Notes: generated by a model not told the origin, from the sequence alone. A stretch of DNA of 64,000 nt from Agrypnia vestita (GCA_016648135.1 JADDOH010005126.1:54454-118453); one strand, 5' to 3'. Positions 44,115-56,439 are shown, numbered from the stretch's first letter. Numbers and translations are program-made.

Positions 44115-45195
44115 ATGTCACTACAAAATCATTTTGCTCTTTTTGAAAAAATATTATTATTTTTGTACATTGTTCCTTTTTGTACAAATATTTAGACCAC
44201 GTTTTAATACCCACAGCATGGTCCCAATGTAGGTGAGGACTACCAACTAGGAATATGGTCTGGGGTATTGATTTTTTTTAAATTTTCATCGATGTAATAA
44301 TAGCATTAAAAAAACATCCATAAAAAAGGTGGTTTGGTGAAGAAGTCCGTAATGTTAAAGGTACTTACTTGTACTAAAATTAAAAAAAAGACATTTCAAG
44401 TGAATAGCTAGAAAAAAAATATCATAAAATATTACATTTATATAAGGCCGAACCATTTCATACAGATGTGAGCTTTGTCATTAGAAAAATCCCTTGCTGA
44501 GAAGAAAACTAATCTGAATTGTATTATTTTGTCATTGTCACAATTTACATGTTACTTGTGCCGTAATAATCTCATTCATGTTCTGAAATTGTTCGGTGTT
44601 TAAAGATAAAACACAAAAGGTTTTATATAATAATCTTATTTGGAGATTTTAACACATTTTCTATTTTTATTAGGCTATCCAACACCGTTTTAAAATAGAA
44701 TAATAATTTAAAATGAAATAAATTCTTAAGGGCGCCATCTTTGTAATATATTACTTATTATTTATTGTGAAGTAGTACAATACTCTAACCCCAAAATATT
44801 ATTATCACTTATATCAAAAGATAAATCGAAGACGTCTCACAGAGAAGAAGCTTTTTTATATTGGAAACGCTTAAAGTCTTTTATGGAGTGGCCCAAAGTT
44901 TATGACCTGTAATAATCAGGTTTAAATGATCACTTTATATGACCTATGTGAATTATTTTAAGTAATCACATAATCATCACTTTTGGATCTAAAATCTCTG
45001 ATATGAGTATTGGCTTCCTCTGTGGTTTCTAAAGCGTCTTGAAGCATTTTAGATCCGAATCTAGAGACAGCTTCTTAAAATAAGTTGGGTCGCAGAATTA
45101 CTAAAGACCATGTGATGATATGGATGCGAAAGGAAAAATGAATTTCGAAAACAACTTAAAACCCAAAAATGGCGATATTTTATTAATATTCTTAG
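44115..45195. other. Unassigned AT-rich stretch
   Basis: No gene or repeat recognised. Confidence 0.45.
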
Positions 45196-45199
45196 AAAC

Positions 45200-45480
45200 C
45201 TATATCTTCTTTTTTTCCTTTTATTAGATCTGTCAATCAGTGGTATAGAAAAGAACGCCTCCTGGAATGATGAGGTCCAGCTATCCCACCATCTTTTGGG
45301 TGGTCTTCCCGGTGGGCGTCGTCCAGAGGCTGTTTCATTAGTTGCTGTACGAACGAGTCGGTCTCTGTTTATCCTGGCAATGTTACCTCTCCTGAATTTC
45401 CTTCTGGATCTACTCCATCATTCTATGCCATCTATTTTACAAGTTTTCCTTATATCTACAAGGTGAATCTCCTCAATCAA
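45200..45480 (-). pseudogene. LINE ORF2 C-terminal remnant
   Basis: Minus strand: RKFRRGNIARINRDRLVRTA, TNETASGRRPPGRPPKRWWD, SWTSSFQEAFF. The GRRPPGRPPKRW basic tail and W-D-S-W are LINE C-terminal signatures; the plus-strand CTTC/T-rich run at 45,205 may be the tail. The 360 bp upstream (45,480-45,840) may belong to it, but only scattered frames are seen. Confidence 0.7.
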
Positions 45481-45944
45481 GCCAAAATTATTTTAAGGGT
45501 CCTGAAACTTCCTGGTTTAGGAATCTAAGATATTTCAAAATATCCACAATCTAAGTCGGTCCTTCATGACTACGGATCGTGATCTTCATGAACTTCCAAC
45601 CTCTTGACTATTCTCTTCCATCTTTCCAGGCATCCTGCGGATGCCGCAAAAGGTGGACGTGCCTTAAGTTTTTTCCACTCCGTTGGTCCAGCGAGTGGGA
45701 GATCTTTCTCTTTCTCTACAACAAGCTTCACCCTGGCTCACCACAACAAGCTTCCCCAAGCTATCTTCTTTTCTGGCGAGATATTAAAAAAATTAGAGGA
45801 TTCGTCTCAGATGAGTACTTGAGAGTCTCTCCTTGATTTTGAGTTCTTGTTTCATGGAAGCATTTGTACAACTCACTTATAAAGTGTGTCTTCAATACAA
45901 TATTTCAAAGGTATCCATATCCGCTATCTCTCTTTTTTAATCCC

Positions 45945-46445
45945 TTTCTTTTAACTCGTAGCGTCTGCTTGTCTGTTTGTCGGCTTGTCGGCTTGTCTAC
46001 TTGTCTGCCGAAAAAACTTTGGATCGATTTTTAACCCTTTTCCCGTGATCCAATCGAGCTGAAACTTTGCAGGCAGACTCGATTTCGTTAATTTTTTTTA
46101 ATAATAGTTTTTTTTTTTTTTAGATATTTTAACGGTTTTTTCAAATTGGAATCCATACAAATGAAAAAGGAGCCCAACGCTTGGAGAAGGCGCGAAACCT
46201 GTTTCAACTAGTCTGACTCGAGCCATGAGTCCGGTCAGACGGTTTCGTCGATGCCGTGCCCCCTATACCAATTATTACGTTTTCAATATTCTATAATTTT
46301 TAAGGATAATAATGTACATGGAATAGATTTTCCACATAAACTTAAAGCACGGGGAATATGTTGATAGAATATCAAATTTGAAATATTACAAATGAGAAAG
46401 GGAGACTAATAAAAACTTGGTTTTTATGGGTAAGTTTTTTTAAGT
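45945..46445 (+). repeat. TCCCTTTCTTTTAACTC dispersed repeat, copy 3
   Basis: Begins ATCCCTTTCTTTTAACTCGT, with GCGTCTGCTTGTCTGTTTGT and GGATCGATTTTTAACCCTTT, and ends GAGAAAGGGAGACTAATAAA followed by AACTTGGTTTTTATGGG. It is ~160 bp longer than copy 2 in its central part. Confidence 0.75.
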
Positions 46446-46449
46446 CGAC

Positions 46450-47005
46450 AATTCCAAACCAAGAAATGTTGAATGCTAATAAAATAATGGTCGTCAACGC
46501 TGGTTACTGATAAAATGCATTAGATGAAGAAAATGTTCGAAGGTTCATTGTCAGCATTGAAATATGTTGCGATCTATTTTCTCTATCTACCCCGCCCAGT
46601 CGTGAGATCGCGCGACAAAATTAAATCAACTAGAAATTCAAAGTAAAGCAGACACTCGTGTTAACTTCTGTTGTTCACGCCTCGGGAGGATATTAAATTA
46701 ACAATATCTTACCCCTGCCTTACGACATGCGGCTAAGTATCCTGTCTTCTTGTTTCTGAACATAGTCAAATAGTGTCTCCTTTCCGGAAACGGAAAGTGC
46801 CACCCTGAGCTTAAGTCACGATTCGCAAACGGATATCCGGTGCGTGAGTAAAGAAACATTGGACCGTTCGCTACTGCGCAGACCGCTTCACGAAGATTTG
46901 GGCAAAACAGTGTTGAGGGAATAGTTCAACTCTTGTTTTAACTTTGGATTTTTTGTGCATGTTTCTTAACACCCGAAAATTTATATACACAGTATTAGGA
47001 GAAAG
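46450..47005. other. Unassigned stretch
   Basis: A moderately GC-rich, repeat-free part (46,580-46,930) has no long open frame. It could be unique host sequence. No gene supported. Confidence 0.4.
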
Positions 47006-47009
47006 TATG

Positions 47010-47657
47010 GTATTGTAACGAGGCTAAAAATAATAACGCACTCATGTCAAGTGACAGTTGTTTGAAATGATCACAATACTAACGAAGATTCCAGAACGGC
47101 CTAGCATAATCTACGGCTTACGAGAAACATCTCAAAAATGTCTGGAAAACGCGAAGAACTTCTCAAAAACGCAAAAAACACCTCGGAATTTCGATATCAG
47201 AGCATGAGCGAATATAAATACGGTACACGGGAGTAAAAAGGAGTCAGTTGTTTTTCGTGCGCGTTGACAGCGATAATAGAAGCGAAGGCAGCCGCGAGCT
47301 GCAGGCCAGGCCTGCCAAGCGAGCGGTAGCGGTGAGCCAGTGGTGCCAAGCGAGCGGTAATTTGACAGCGATTCTAGAAAGTTCTAACGTAGCGAAATAT
47401 ATCGAAGCGAAATTAATAAGTGCGGAAATTGATGTAATATTCTAGTGAATGGTGAATAAAGTGTCAAAGCGAATATAAAGTGTGTATTAATGAGTGATAA
47501 ATTTGCGAAACAGTTTTATTTGAGAAATAGCGTTTCATTTAATAGTGTTAAGCGACCTTGTACGTTTGAATAATTAATTATTCAGTAATCAATAAATCCG
47601 TTATTGCATTCCAGCGTTTTCTTTAATTCCTCCTGCAGCCATGACACGTGACAGTAT
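47010..47657 (+). mobile_element. Solo LTR with GTAT target duplication
   Basis: LTR 47,014-47,653 (640 bp): TGTAACGAGGCTAAAAATAA ... CATGACACGTGACA, flanked by GTAT at 47,010-47,013 and 47,654-47,657. The TATA box AATATAAATACGG is near 47,212 and GACAGCGATA follows the predicted start. It is the longest and best-kept member of the family (others at 3,110, 16,433, 33,137 and probably 56,440). The 65-codon frame inside it is incidental. Confidence 0.92.
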
Positions 47658-48049
47658 ATTGGACCGGTAACTAAATTGGACCATCCTCATACCTCAAAAA
47701 CTAGTTTTTGAATTTCAATCTATTTATTTTATTTATAGCAACACCAAGCGATATGCGTCTAACTTATTACACATCGGCCATATTGTTTTCGTAGTGACAT
47801 TGAACGTTCGTATTTTGTTTTTAAAAATATATTTGTGCTATTAATGTAAATTCTATCGTTTCGTGCTAAGGGTGTAGTAAAGTGAAATGTAAGCATACAC
47901 ACATGCATAGGTTGTTACATATACTTTAGAAGCGCAAATTTATCTGCACTCAACGTGCGTGAAACAATTGCCGGCATTTAGGTTATATTTTATGAGATTT
48001 ATTTTATAACTCATTGCATAATCGTGACTGACAACCAACACTCGCATAA

Positions 48050-48115
48050 AACCGTCAGCCCTGATAATGAACCTTACAATGGGATCCAAAACGTCGGTCA
48101 GAAAGATCATTGAAT
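48050..48115 (+). ncRNA. Decayed hammerhead-like motif
   Basis: CCTGATAATGAACCTTACAA-TGGGATCC-AAAACGTCGGTC aligns with 22,996-23,040. The core G8 and G12 are substituted, so it is probably inactive. Confidence 0.45.
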
Positions 48116-48728
48116 ATAACAAAAAACTTTTAATCCGATTCTAATAAACTATGGGTTTATTATTGTATGAGTCCCCAAACAAGGCAGGAAGAAAGGTGTA
48201 AAAAGTATGTTTAAGAACAGTGCGTACATTTTATTTGAACTGTTTAATAAATTTTATTATTGCACGACTTTCAACTTAAGAACGAACGGTTCGATTCCCG
48301 GTGAGGTCACAATAAATCTACCTGATTTACTCAAGCTTGGGTATTTTGTAATGTGTTTCGCTTCTGTAATTGAGCCTGTCGGCCTGTTGAAGCATATATA
48401 ATAATAATAATAATATAGATTTTCAAAAAATTCTACCTAAGATAAATGATACTTTTTGATGAAATTAAGGGCATCTGATGTGTTAAAAAGTATTTTTTTC
48501 ATATTGTCGGTAAATTCTTTGATGTTTCAAACGTTTGATGTGCTTTCTCATTTTAACGTGTTTTTTGTTCGAATAATATTAAATAACATACCCAGACTCG
48601 AAAAAAAAGTCATTATCAACCAATGACCGGTGTCTGGATGAAAAAATGAATGAAATTCGCCTAGAAAAATGAAAGACCAAAAACGTTAACAATTTTAGTT
48701 TAATTTAATCAAATAGAGGAAGACTAAA

Positions 48729-49195
48729 TATACAGGGTATACCAAAGCTAGCAGCAGAAACTTGGCCGGGAGATTCCTGGCTATGTTATGAGTCTAAAAT
48801 ATTTATAGTTATGGAGATATGCGATATCAAAGTTGGCATTTTTTTTCAATATTTCTGACTTATTTTTTGTAAAAAGTTGAACTTTTATTACAGTAACTTA
48901 TATTGATTATGAAAAATTCATTTTCTTCCATACAATTTAAATAAAATGATAAAAACTTTGTAAAAAATAACATTTTTATTTGACATTTATTAAAGAAAAC
49001 AAATTTTTCATAATCGATATAAGTTACTGTAATCATAGTTCAAGTTTTTGCAAAAAATAAGTTAAAAATATTGAAAAAAAATGCAAACTTTGATGTTACA
49101 TATCTCCATAACTATTGATATTAGGCCATGGTTGCTTGAACATTTAAGACTCATAACACAATGTTTCTGCTGCTAGCTCTGGTACAACCTGTATA
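48729..49195. mobile_element. Complete TACAGGGT foldback element
   Basis: The element spans 48,731-49,193 with ends TACAGGGTATACCAAAGCTA and (inverted) TACAGGTTGTACCAGAGCTA. Long inverted arms (~200 bp each) share GCTAGCAGCAGAAAC, ACTCATAA, ATAGTTATGGAGATATG and AATATT. TA flanks both sides, consistent with a TA target duplication. There is no coding capacity, so it is a non-autonomous DNA transposon. Relatives are at 326, 21,239 and 40,205. Confidence 0.85.
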
Positions 49196-49504
49196 CAACT
49201 TTAGAAGGGTGGTGGGAGAGAGTTACCATCGTTTTTTGAGTTACCATAGTACATTAAGAGTAGCAATACATGCAGAATGACTGGCAAGCAGGTGGGAAAG
49301 GTACCCGGTAAGGCAACTATATTTTCATCAGGATCCTAGAGTGCAACCTGACAAAATACAAAAATGATGACATTGCTAATAATACCTATTTTAAAATTTT
49401 TGAAGATATGCATACAAAAAAATACAAAAAACTAAATTAAGTTAGTGGGGTAATATATATTTTTATGATTTTTTCGCAGCCGATTTTGTTTTATACTACC
49501 CGTT

Positions 49505-49760
49505 CACCCGCGAAAAATCACGGCACGTGTATTGGTTGGCGTCTTTGCTAAGACCTAGTATATTATGTAGTATATTTTTGTTGGTCTGCGGAGAGGTGGC
49601 GGTAGCAACATGCGTTAAGCGGGCGGTTCGGGTTTGCTGGCCCGGGGTTCAAGCTCCATCTCCAGCATTTAATTTGTTTTTTTAATCCGCGTTTTTCGAG
49701 TTGCAGACATACAGACAGACAACGAAATTATTTTATTTAGATGATTTTATATGTATATAA
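49505..49760 (+). mobile_element. SINE family A, copy 3
   Basis: GTTGGCGTCTTTGCTAAGAC, GGAGAGGTGGCGGTAGCAAC, B-box-like GGGGTTCAAGCTCC and AGACAGACAACGAAATTATT. It aligns with 26,040 and 28,535. Confidence 0.65.
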
Positions 49761-49764
49761 GGGG

Positions 49765-52185
49765 TCTTACAAGCAAGAAAAAATAGCGTCACGGGTAGCG
49801 GTTTTTCCCAGCCCGAAACCTTTTTGTCCTGATCTGATACCGGAAACAGCCATCAGAACCTCTTAGCTGGGCCTCTGGATTTACTGGGGAGGTTTAGGCG
49901 ACATTTTCACCCCATGTCATCTGTCCAAATATACCATGTTCGGACCGACTACGTTTTTGCTGCTTTGAATGGGAAGTGGCCGAGCTGAACGGCGGCTGTG
50001 CCAGGGGTGACGCCACTGAAAAGGGTACATTTTTTAAAATTCAATTAACTTAGAACATACTCGCACGTAACATTAATAACTGATTTCATTTTGTATACAT
50101 GCATGAGAAATCTTATTCGAACCCAGTGGGTGACATAAAAGCACATTTTCACCACGTACCCCAAGATTAAAACAATATTTTTATTTATTTTCGGTTATGC
50201 TACACCCCCCTTATTCGCCCGACTTTCTTTCAACACATTTATAACAATTCATGTTACTGAAAAACTTACACCTTAAATTAAAAAAATAAGCATTGAATAG
50301 GCAAATTTAGTGTTATGGTATAACCAGCCTTAGAAAGAGGCTGGGATTTCAGCCAAGCGCATCTAAGTTTTGTTGATTAATGATTATCAAGTCGAATTGA
50401 ATTTCTAAAAATCAGTAACCAATAATCGAAATGATCAATAGACATTACATTATAACCGGTTACACACTAACCGCTATATAAAATTTGTATCTTATTATAA
50501 TGGGTAGCCATTGGTACTAGACAAAAGTTGTATTTCAATTACCAATCATCGATATAATCGATACAAACTCAAATAACTGTTTAAGTAACGGGTTGACAAT
50601 CACTTACAATCAAATAAAAATCTCAAAGAATGGTTAAATACCATCAATAGGTCTTAGATAACCATAAATATTTACACAATTGATTAAACAGATCACAATA
50701 ATTTCATAAAGTTCTTCGATTTCAAAAGCAAAACATCCCTTAATTATGAATCAACGCAATAGTTAATTAAAATAAATTGCATTAATTGCGGAAACGAATA
50801 GCAATTTAATTAAGGTCAATATCGCATTTTCCCGAATATGATATTTATTATCCCATTATAAAACACAATTATAAAACACTGTAGCAATATTGATTTAAAA
50901 AATAAATTGGTAATTATCCTGTTTACATTCAGAAAATTGAACAGTTGTTATTTGCATAAGGACGTTCCGAATTACCATTTACAAATAAAATAAATAGGCT
51001 GCGCCCATGTCCAGCATATACTGTCATCATTGACTATGCGACTGACGATAATTTTGTATACTTCCATTTAATGTTACGCATTGTTTTAATAAATAACATT
51101 TGCATAATTCAATAATGTGATCATTGCACTGCTGGTCCCGTGTGATATAGATTATCTTTTTTTATTGGAAAACAAAATGCGTACGTCAAATGTTTTGAAT
51201 GGTGAATATTTATCAAATGTTTAGAGTTGACTGTATTAAGTACTAGCCACTCGCAGTCAAAATAATTATAAAGAATTTCGCGTAAATATTTACTTTAGAA
51301 AAAATGAAATGAATTTTTTTTTTCTTCTTCAATAACAGAAAAATAAATTTGTAGTTACATAACACAAGCTATAACCAGTAAAAAAAATTTAAAAAATTTC
51401 GTATATTGCGGTTGCGAGATAAGGCTGTGAAGCATAGCATCTTGATAGCGTTTAAGACGGACATTAATACTTAGAGAATTAAACAATATTTGAGTGTTTT
51501 ATACCTTATACGTCGTCATCATTTGCGCCATCTATTAGAGTTAATGACGGAGATAGAGCACAAAGAATTACGCTTTTTTTTGTTTTCTCAAACATCATTA
51601 TTTGTGCCATGTGACAGCGTTAGTGACGAACATTGTTACATAGAGATTTATGTATTTTGCTTTACGAAAATATTTTTTTTAACTAAGATTCAATATAGAT
51701 GTCGTACAGACGCGAAGCTATTTATACGAAAAAATATGAAAGGAAGTCTTTTTAAGTGTAACTTACTTGTCATGAGGCTGACTTAAGTGATCACTTTACC
51801 CAATGTTCCATTCCCGATTCCATCAATAATCGACAAATCGTATATAAAATTAGAAAGTTATTTATATGGATTTTATACACCTACCATGTTTACTTAATTT
51901 TCATGCAACTACACTATTGCATATAAATAGCTTCATCTCTGTGTGACTTTTATAATACCAATATTAACACTCGTTGTTAGTCTGTCTGTCTGTCTGTAAC
52001 TTCCTGTAATGCTAACTCATTTTATAAAACCTTTGTTTTGTTGTATTTTTTTTAAATACATGTAAAAGTGCCATCATTTTTGACGGATTACAGCTAGTTT
52101 ATATTAATTAACAATGATTCCTCTGGAGACATAACACAGTAACTGTGTTCTTAAAAAATTTTCATAGGTACTCAAAAAATATTGA
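49765..52185. other. Mostly unassigned AT-rich stretch
   Basis: 49,790-50,030 is GC-richer without a recognised gene. 50,040-52,180 is AT-rich. A 98-codon plus frame at 51,490-51,786 has no known domain. Confidence 0.45.
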
Positions 52186-52189
52186 AAAA

Positions 52190-52395
52190 TCTTCTTGTTT
52201 GGAAACACTATTTATTGAATAATCAAAAATTTTCAGGGACAATGGTCCCCATCATCAGGATACACGGTATTCTTAAATTTAAATAGTAGCCATATAAATT
52301 TGTTTTCACATTAGTTTTTACTGAGTAATACAACTACTTTATATTTATTATTTCTGTCGATACTTCCAGTTTTTATTGTTATTTTACGTTGGATC
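52190..52395. mobile_element. PLE terminal-repeat fragment with hammerhead-like motif
   Basis: Minus strand at 52,258-52,231: CTGATGA, T, stem GGGGAC-CATT-GTCCCT, GAAA. It is followed on the plus strand (52,300-52,390) by the opposite-orientation 3' leader (AAATTTGTTTTCACATTAG...CTGTCGATACTTCCAG) shared with 43.6-43.7 kb, giving inverted pieces of a PLE repeat. Confidence 0.6.
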
Positions 52396-52399
52396 CAAT

Positions 52400-52990
52400 C
52401 AATGATGAGTCTATTGGCCGGTTTTTTTTTTAATTAGATAGTTATTTATCTTACTGAACATTATGATATATTTAAATCTAAATACGATGATTTTAAGTGT
52501 GATAATATTTATATTGTAGTTATTTTTCTATATTCATGTTTTGTTTTCATTAAATTGCTAGAACTTTTAGTTATACACAGCTTATTGTAGTATTGTAGTA
52601 GATATATTAATTAGGAGAAGTTTTTTTTCAATATATTTTAGTCTGTTCGTTAAAAATAACGGTCGAAAATAAGTTAAAAATCTCTTTTTTTCGGTTAAAA
52701 ACCTGACCCTTTCTCGGGGCGTTTTTTTGTGGTTTGACGTTTTCATTGGATTAGTGGATTCTTTTCATCAACAACAAATACCGTTGTTGCCCAACTATAC
52801 ACAAAAGAACTCAATTTTCGTCGGACGAGAATAAAGTTTATTTAAGCAAGTCGGCGATGCGTCGTAGTAAATTCATTTGGACCCGTGTATCTATCAATCT
52901 TCAAAAATAATCTTTTGAAATTTTCTTGTGTAACTTTAATAAAGGTCATTTTAAAAAATATATCAAATATTATAAGTTTATTTACTTTCA
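52400..52990. other. Unassigned stretch, partly LTR-like
   Basis: 52,640-52,940 holds a GC-shifted patch ending in AATAAAGTTTATTTAAGCA. The stretch just before 52,996 is a continuation of the palindromic PLE-derived repeat interrupted by mariner. Confidence 0.4.
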
Positions 52991-52995
52991 CTATT

Positions 52996-54275
52996 TATTA
53001 GGTCCTTACATATGAAATTGGCGTTTTGCCGTACTGGCAAATTTGATCTCAAATATCTTCTCTTTGGTTAGGAATTCCAAATCCAAATTTATACAGCTAT
53101 TTACTCATGTATTTGTGTTTTGAAAATTATAATTCATTTGTTTTTTCCTCAATTGTTTTTTTCTTTGCGTCACTCAGTTTACAAAATGAAAAACTTGAAA
53201 TATCGCGTTATTTACGAGTACGAGTTCCACCGTGGCACCAGTGCTGCAGAAACGGCTCGAAGGATTAATGATGTGTATGGCGACGGTGCCGCAAAAGAAA
53301 ACACAGTGCGTTTTTGGTTCCAACGTTTTCGTTCTGGAAATTCGACCTGCAGAACAAGCCCCGTGGACGGCCGGAGACCAAAGTTGATAATGAAGAATTG
53401 AAGGCTATTGTGGAAGCGGATCCATCGCAAACCACATCCGAGTTAGCTGCAGGCTGCGGTGTTAGTGATAAACCTGTTTTAATCCACTTGAAGCAAATTG
53501 GTAAGGTGAAAAAGCTTGAATGGTGGGTACCTCACGAATTGAGTGAAGCAAATCAACAAACGCGCGTTGACTGCTGCGTTGCATTACTCAACCGGCACAA
53601 TAATGAAGGGATTTTAAATCGAATCATTACCTGTGATGAAAAGTGGATCCTGTACGATAATCGGAAGCGCTCATCGCAATGGCTGAACCCTGCCGAACCA
53701 GCCAAACCATGCCCCAAGCGAAAATTGACTCCAAAAAAGTTACTTGTGAGCGTTTGGTGGACTAGTGCTGGTGTCGTTCACTATAGCTTTCTTAAATCTG
53801 GCCAGACGATTACGGCAGATGTCTATTGTCAGCAACTGCAAACCATGATGGAAAAGCTAGCTGCTAAATAACCGAGGCTAGTTAATCGCTCTAGGCCACT
53901 GCTGCTTCATGATAACGCTAGACCACACACTGCACAACAGACGGCTACCAAATTAGAGGAGCTTCAATTGGAATGTCTAAGACATCCACCGTACTCTCCA
54001 GACCTTGCCCCAACAGATTACCATTTTTTTCGAAACTTCTTGCAAAGGAAAAAATTCAACTCCGATGGGGCAGTCCAAACCGCCTTCAAAGATTTTATTG
54101 ATTCCCGTCCGAATGGTTTTTTTAGTAAAGGGATCGATGAACTACCTATGTTATGGCAAAAGTGCATAGATAGCAATGGTACATACTTTGATTAAATAAA
54201 TATATTATAATAAAAAAAAATCAGCTTTATGTTCCTCCCTTACTAAACGCCAATTTCATATGTAAGGACCTAATA
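52996..54275 (+). mobile_element. Mariner transposon, full-length ends
   Basis: The element spans 52,998-54,273 (1,276 bp) with perfect inverted ends over at least 28 bp (TTAGGTCCTTACATATGAAA-TTGGCGTT) and a TA duplication (52,996-997 and 54,274-275). Size and ends are those of a complete mariner. The identical ends suggest fairly recent insertion, while the transposase carries two disabling changes. Confidence 0.95.
53186..54195 (+). pseudogene. Mariner transposase, frameshifted and nonsense-mutated
   Basis: ATG at 53,186 (MKNLKYRVIYEYEFHRGTSA) opens an N-terminal HTH with NTVRFWFQRFRSGN. A one-base loss near 53,340-53,345 shifts the frame; it resumes DLQNKPRGRPETKVDNEELK, the linker VSDKPVLIHLKQIGKVKKLE, and WVPHEL. 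The catalytic triad is present: ITCDEKW (Asp 1), HDNARPH (Asp 2) and YSPDLAPTDYHFF (Asp 3), with 34 residues between Asp 2 and Asp 3, the mariner DD34D type. A stop at 53,869-53,871 (expected Gln) lies between Asp 1 and Asp 2. The natural stop is at 54,193. This copy cannot encode active transposase. Confidence 0.93.
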
Positions 54276-54294
54276 TTTATAATAATTAGAACGA

Positions 54295-54323
54295 TTTCGA
54301 TGCTACCGCATCAACATCTTCAG
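54295..54323 (-). ncRNA. Hammerhead-like motif, left end of palindrome
   Basis: Minus strand CTGAAGA, TGTT, stem GATGC-GGTA-GCATC (perfect), GAAA, TCG. A 4-nt insertion between A9 and stem II makes it non-canonical. Confidence 0.5.
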
Positions 54324-54599
54324 TATTTTTTTGAATACTAAACTAAAACTGAAGGATGTCGTGACGAGTGAGGCGGAGATTAGAGTTCGATGGGTATGTG
54401 GGCATGGTCATTGGGCGCAGAATAAAATTTTCTAAAATATCCAACTTCATTAGAAAATTTAGCGATTAATAGTAACAAAAATGTAATCAATATTTAAAGC
54501 CCCCTCTTTTGAGACTAATGACCACGCCCACATACCCATCTGATGCTAATCTCCACCTCACTCCTCATGCCGTCCTTTAGTTCAGTATTAGTAATATTA

Positions 54600-54632
54600 C
54601 TGAAGATGATGCGTTAGCATCGAATACGTTTT
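54600..54632 (+). ncRNA. Hammerhead-like motif, right end of palindrome
   Basis: CTGAAGA (54,600-606), extra T, stem GATGC-GTTA-GCATC (perfect), GAAT in place of GAAA, ACG. The A15.1 change may be compensated only if stem III position 16.1 is A; otherwise inactive. Confidence 0.5.
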
Positions 54633-55029
54633 AATCATTAAAAATAAATAAAGTAAATGTGAACGAAGTAATAATTTTTTAATAAAGTTTTCTTGAAAAA
54701 TATTTATTTTTTCAATTTATGCATATTTTATGTGAATATTTAACGGTCTACTTTGTTATGGTGTTGGTGTTCGAAGAAAACTTAAGCATTCTCAATTTCT
54801 ACAACATTTTATTTCCGTAGAAAGTTTTCGTCTAGTCTTATTTCATATACACACAGTCCATCATCATCTGTTGTATTTACATACGAGTACCTAGCAAAAG
54901 GAATTAACAATAAATATAAAGGCACTATTAATAAAATAAAATATATACTAATAACTTTTCTGAATTCTCTAATCATGTTTTGGAAATTAACCATTATTTT
55001 TAAATTTATAGGGGTTTGTGTTTTTTTTC

Positions 55030-55437
55030 CCTTAGATGTATGTGTGTCAAATCCATGTATGATAGAGTAAAGAATGAATACATTAGGAATGAATGTTCAG
55101 CTGGTCGTAGCATAATACATAGAATAAAAATAGGGTCGCTCAGGTGGTTTAGGCATGTTGAGCGAATGAATGAGGAAAGAATGGTTAGAAAGATATATAA
55201 TGCAAGTGTTGACGGCGCCAGAAAGAGAGGGCGACCACGGAAAACGTGGCATGACCAGATCAACCAGATACTGGAAGATGGTCCTGTTAGAGGCCTGAAC
55301 AACCGTCGAGCTTGCATGCGAAGATGTATGAATGTATACGAAGCGAAAGTTGTATGTCAAGGCAGAAGAGTATGGCGCTCTATCCTCTCTGCCTATCCCC
55401 ACGGGGAAAAGGCGTGATGGTAAGTTAGTTAGTTAGG
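55030..55437 (+). pseudogene. LINE ORF2 C-terminus, TAAG-tail family, copy 4
   Basis: The best-kept copy: 133 open codons with YDRVKNEYIRNECSAGRSII, RWFRHVERMNEERMVRKIYN, GARKRGRPRKTWHDQINQI, RRACMRRCMNVYEAKVVC and a stop after YPHGEKA, then GGTAAGTTAGTTAGTTAG. Only ~15 nt separate the stop from the tail repeat, so the family has almost no 3'UTR. Minus-strand frames here are shadows. Confidence 0.9.
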
Positions 55438-55439
55438 GG

Positions 55440-56435
55440 TTTAGAAATTGTACAAACGAATTAAAGAGGGGGATTTTGTTTGTTTCTATAACTGAAATCG
55501 TATTATTTTTTAAAGTCGTTTAGTAATTTTTTTATTTTGGAAAGTGACAATATTATTAATACATGATGATGAGGTCTTCATGACTACTAAGTATTTAAAA
55601 AAATGTTTAATCTAATATGTTGTATATAAGAACTATATTTGTACCATAAATTAAATATATAAAAAAAATGTGTTTATACATACATATTATCTCTGTGTGA
55701 TCAATGGAGTTTCCTGGGATAAAATTATAGAATAAAATGTAAAATTAAACATTATATGAATTAAACATAAAAAAAAAATCAAGTAAAATTATTAAATAAA
55801 TTAACGATTTAATATGTGCCAAAATGGAATCAAAAGTAAAATTAAACACGATAAAAATTAGCTATAGGTGAAGAAAATAATTTTGGAAAATAATCAAATT
55901 CGAAAACGGTTTGGTCATAAATTTGATTTTGTATACGCCCTACCGCTATCTTGTATTGATATTCAATGACCAAATATAAAAATAATTGAAAATTTCCAAT
56001 TTTACTGAATAAATTTCATATCAGTATAACAATGCCGATATCATGACTTTGTGTACAAATTGATTAATATTTTCCGAACAAAATCTATGCAGCCAAATGA
56101 TATTGATACGCATTGGGATATTGACGGTCGTAATTTATAACATGTACGGCCTGAAAAGTTAATTAATTCATCGAAATATTAAATTTATATTGTTGTTGAC
56201 GTTTCCATTTTAATATCATGTTTTTTACACCCTTCCAAGCATTCCTAAAGTAGGTTACTGCAAACATAGTTGAACAATATAAAAAATTCACGTGTTTTAT
56301 TTCATTTGAGCATTGTTTTTTTAGCTGGATCTCATGTCGTATTAAATAATAAATACCTTTAAATTTTTGAACTATCAACGTCTTAAAATAATGAATGATC
56401 TTAAAGCAATTAAAAATATTTTAATGTTTTAAAAA
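55440..56435. other. Unassigned AT-rich stretch
   Basis: No gene or repeat recognised. Confidence 0.5.
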
Positions 56436-56439
56436 TGAA

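Larger units (their letters stand above)
54276..54665. repeat. Palindromic PLE-derived element with hammerhead-like ends
   Basis: The two halves are inverted: GATGCTACCGCATC...ACGAGTGAGGCGGAGATTAG...GGTATGTGGGCATGGTCATT pairs with AATGACCACGCCCACATACC...CTAATCTCCACCTCACTC...GATGCGTTAGCATC. Each end carries a hammerhead-type motif. The mariner inserted at a TA in the left arm: the sequence before 52,996 (AGTTTATTTACTTTCACTA) mirrors that after 54,645. Confidence 0.75.
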
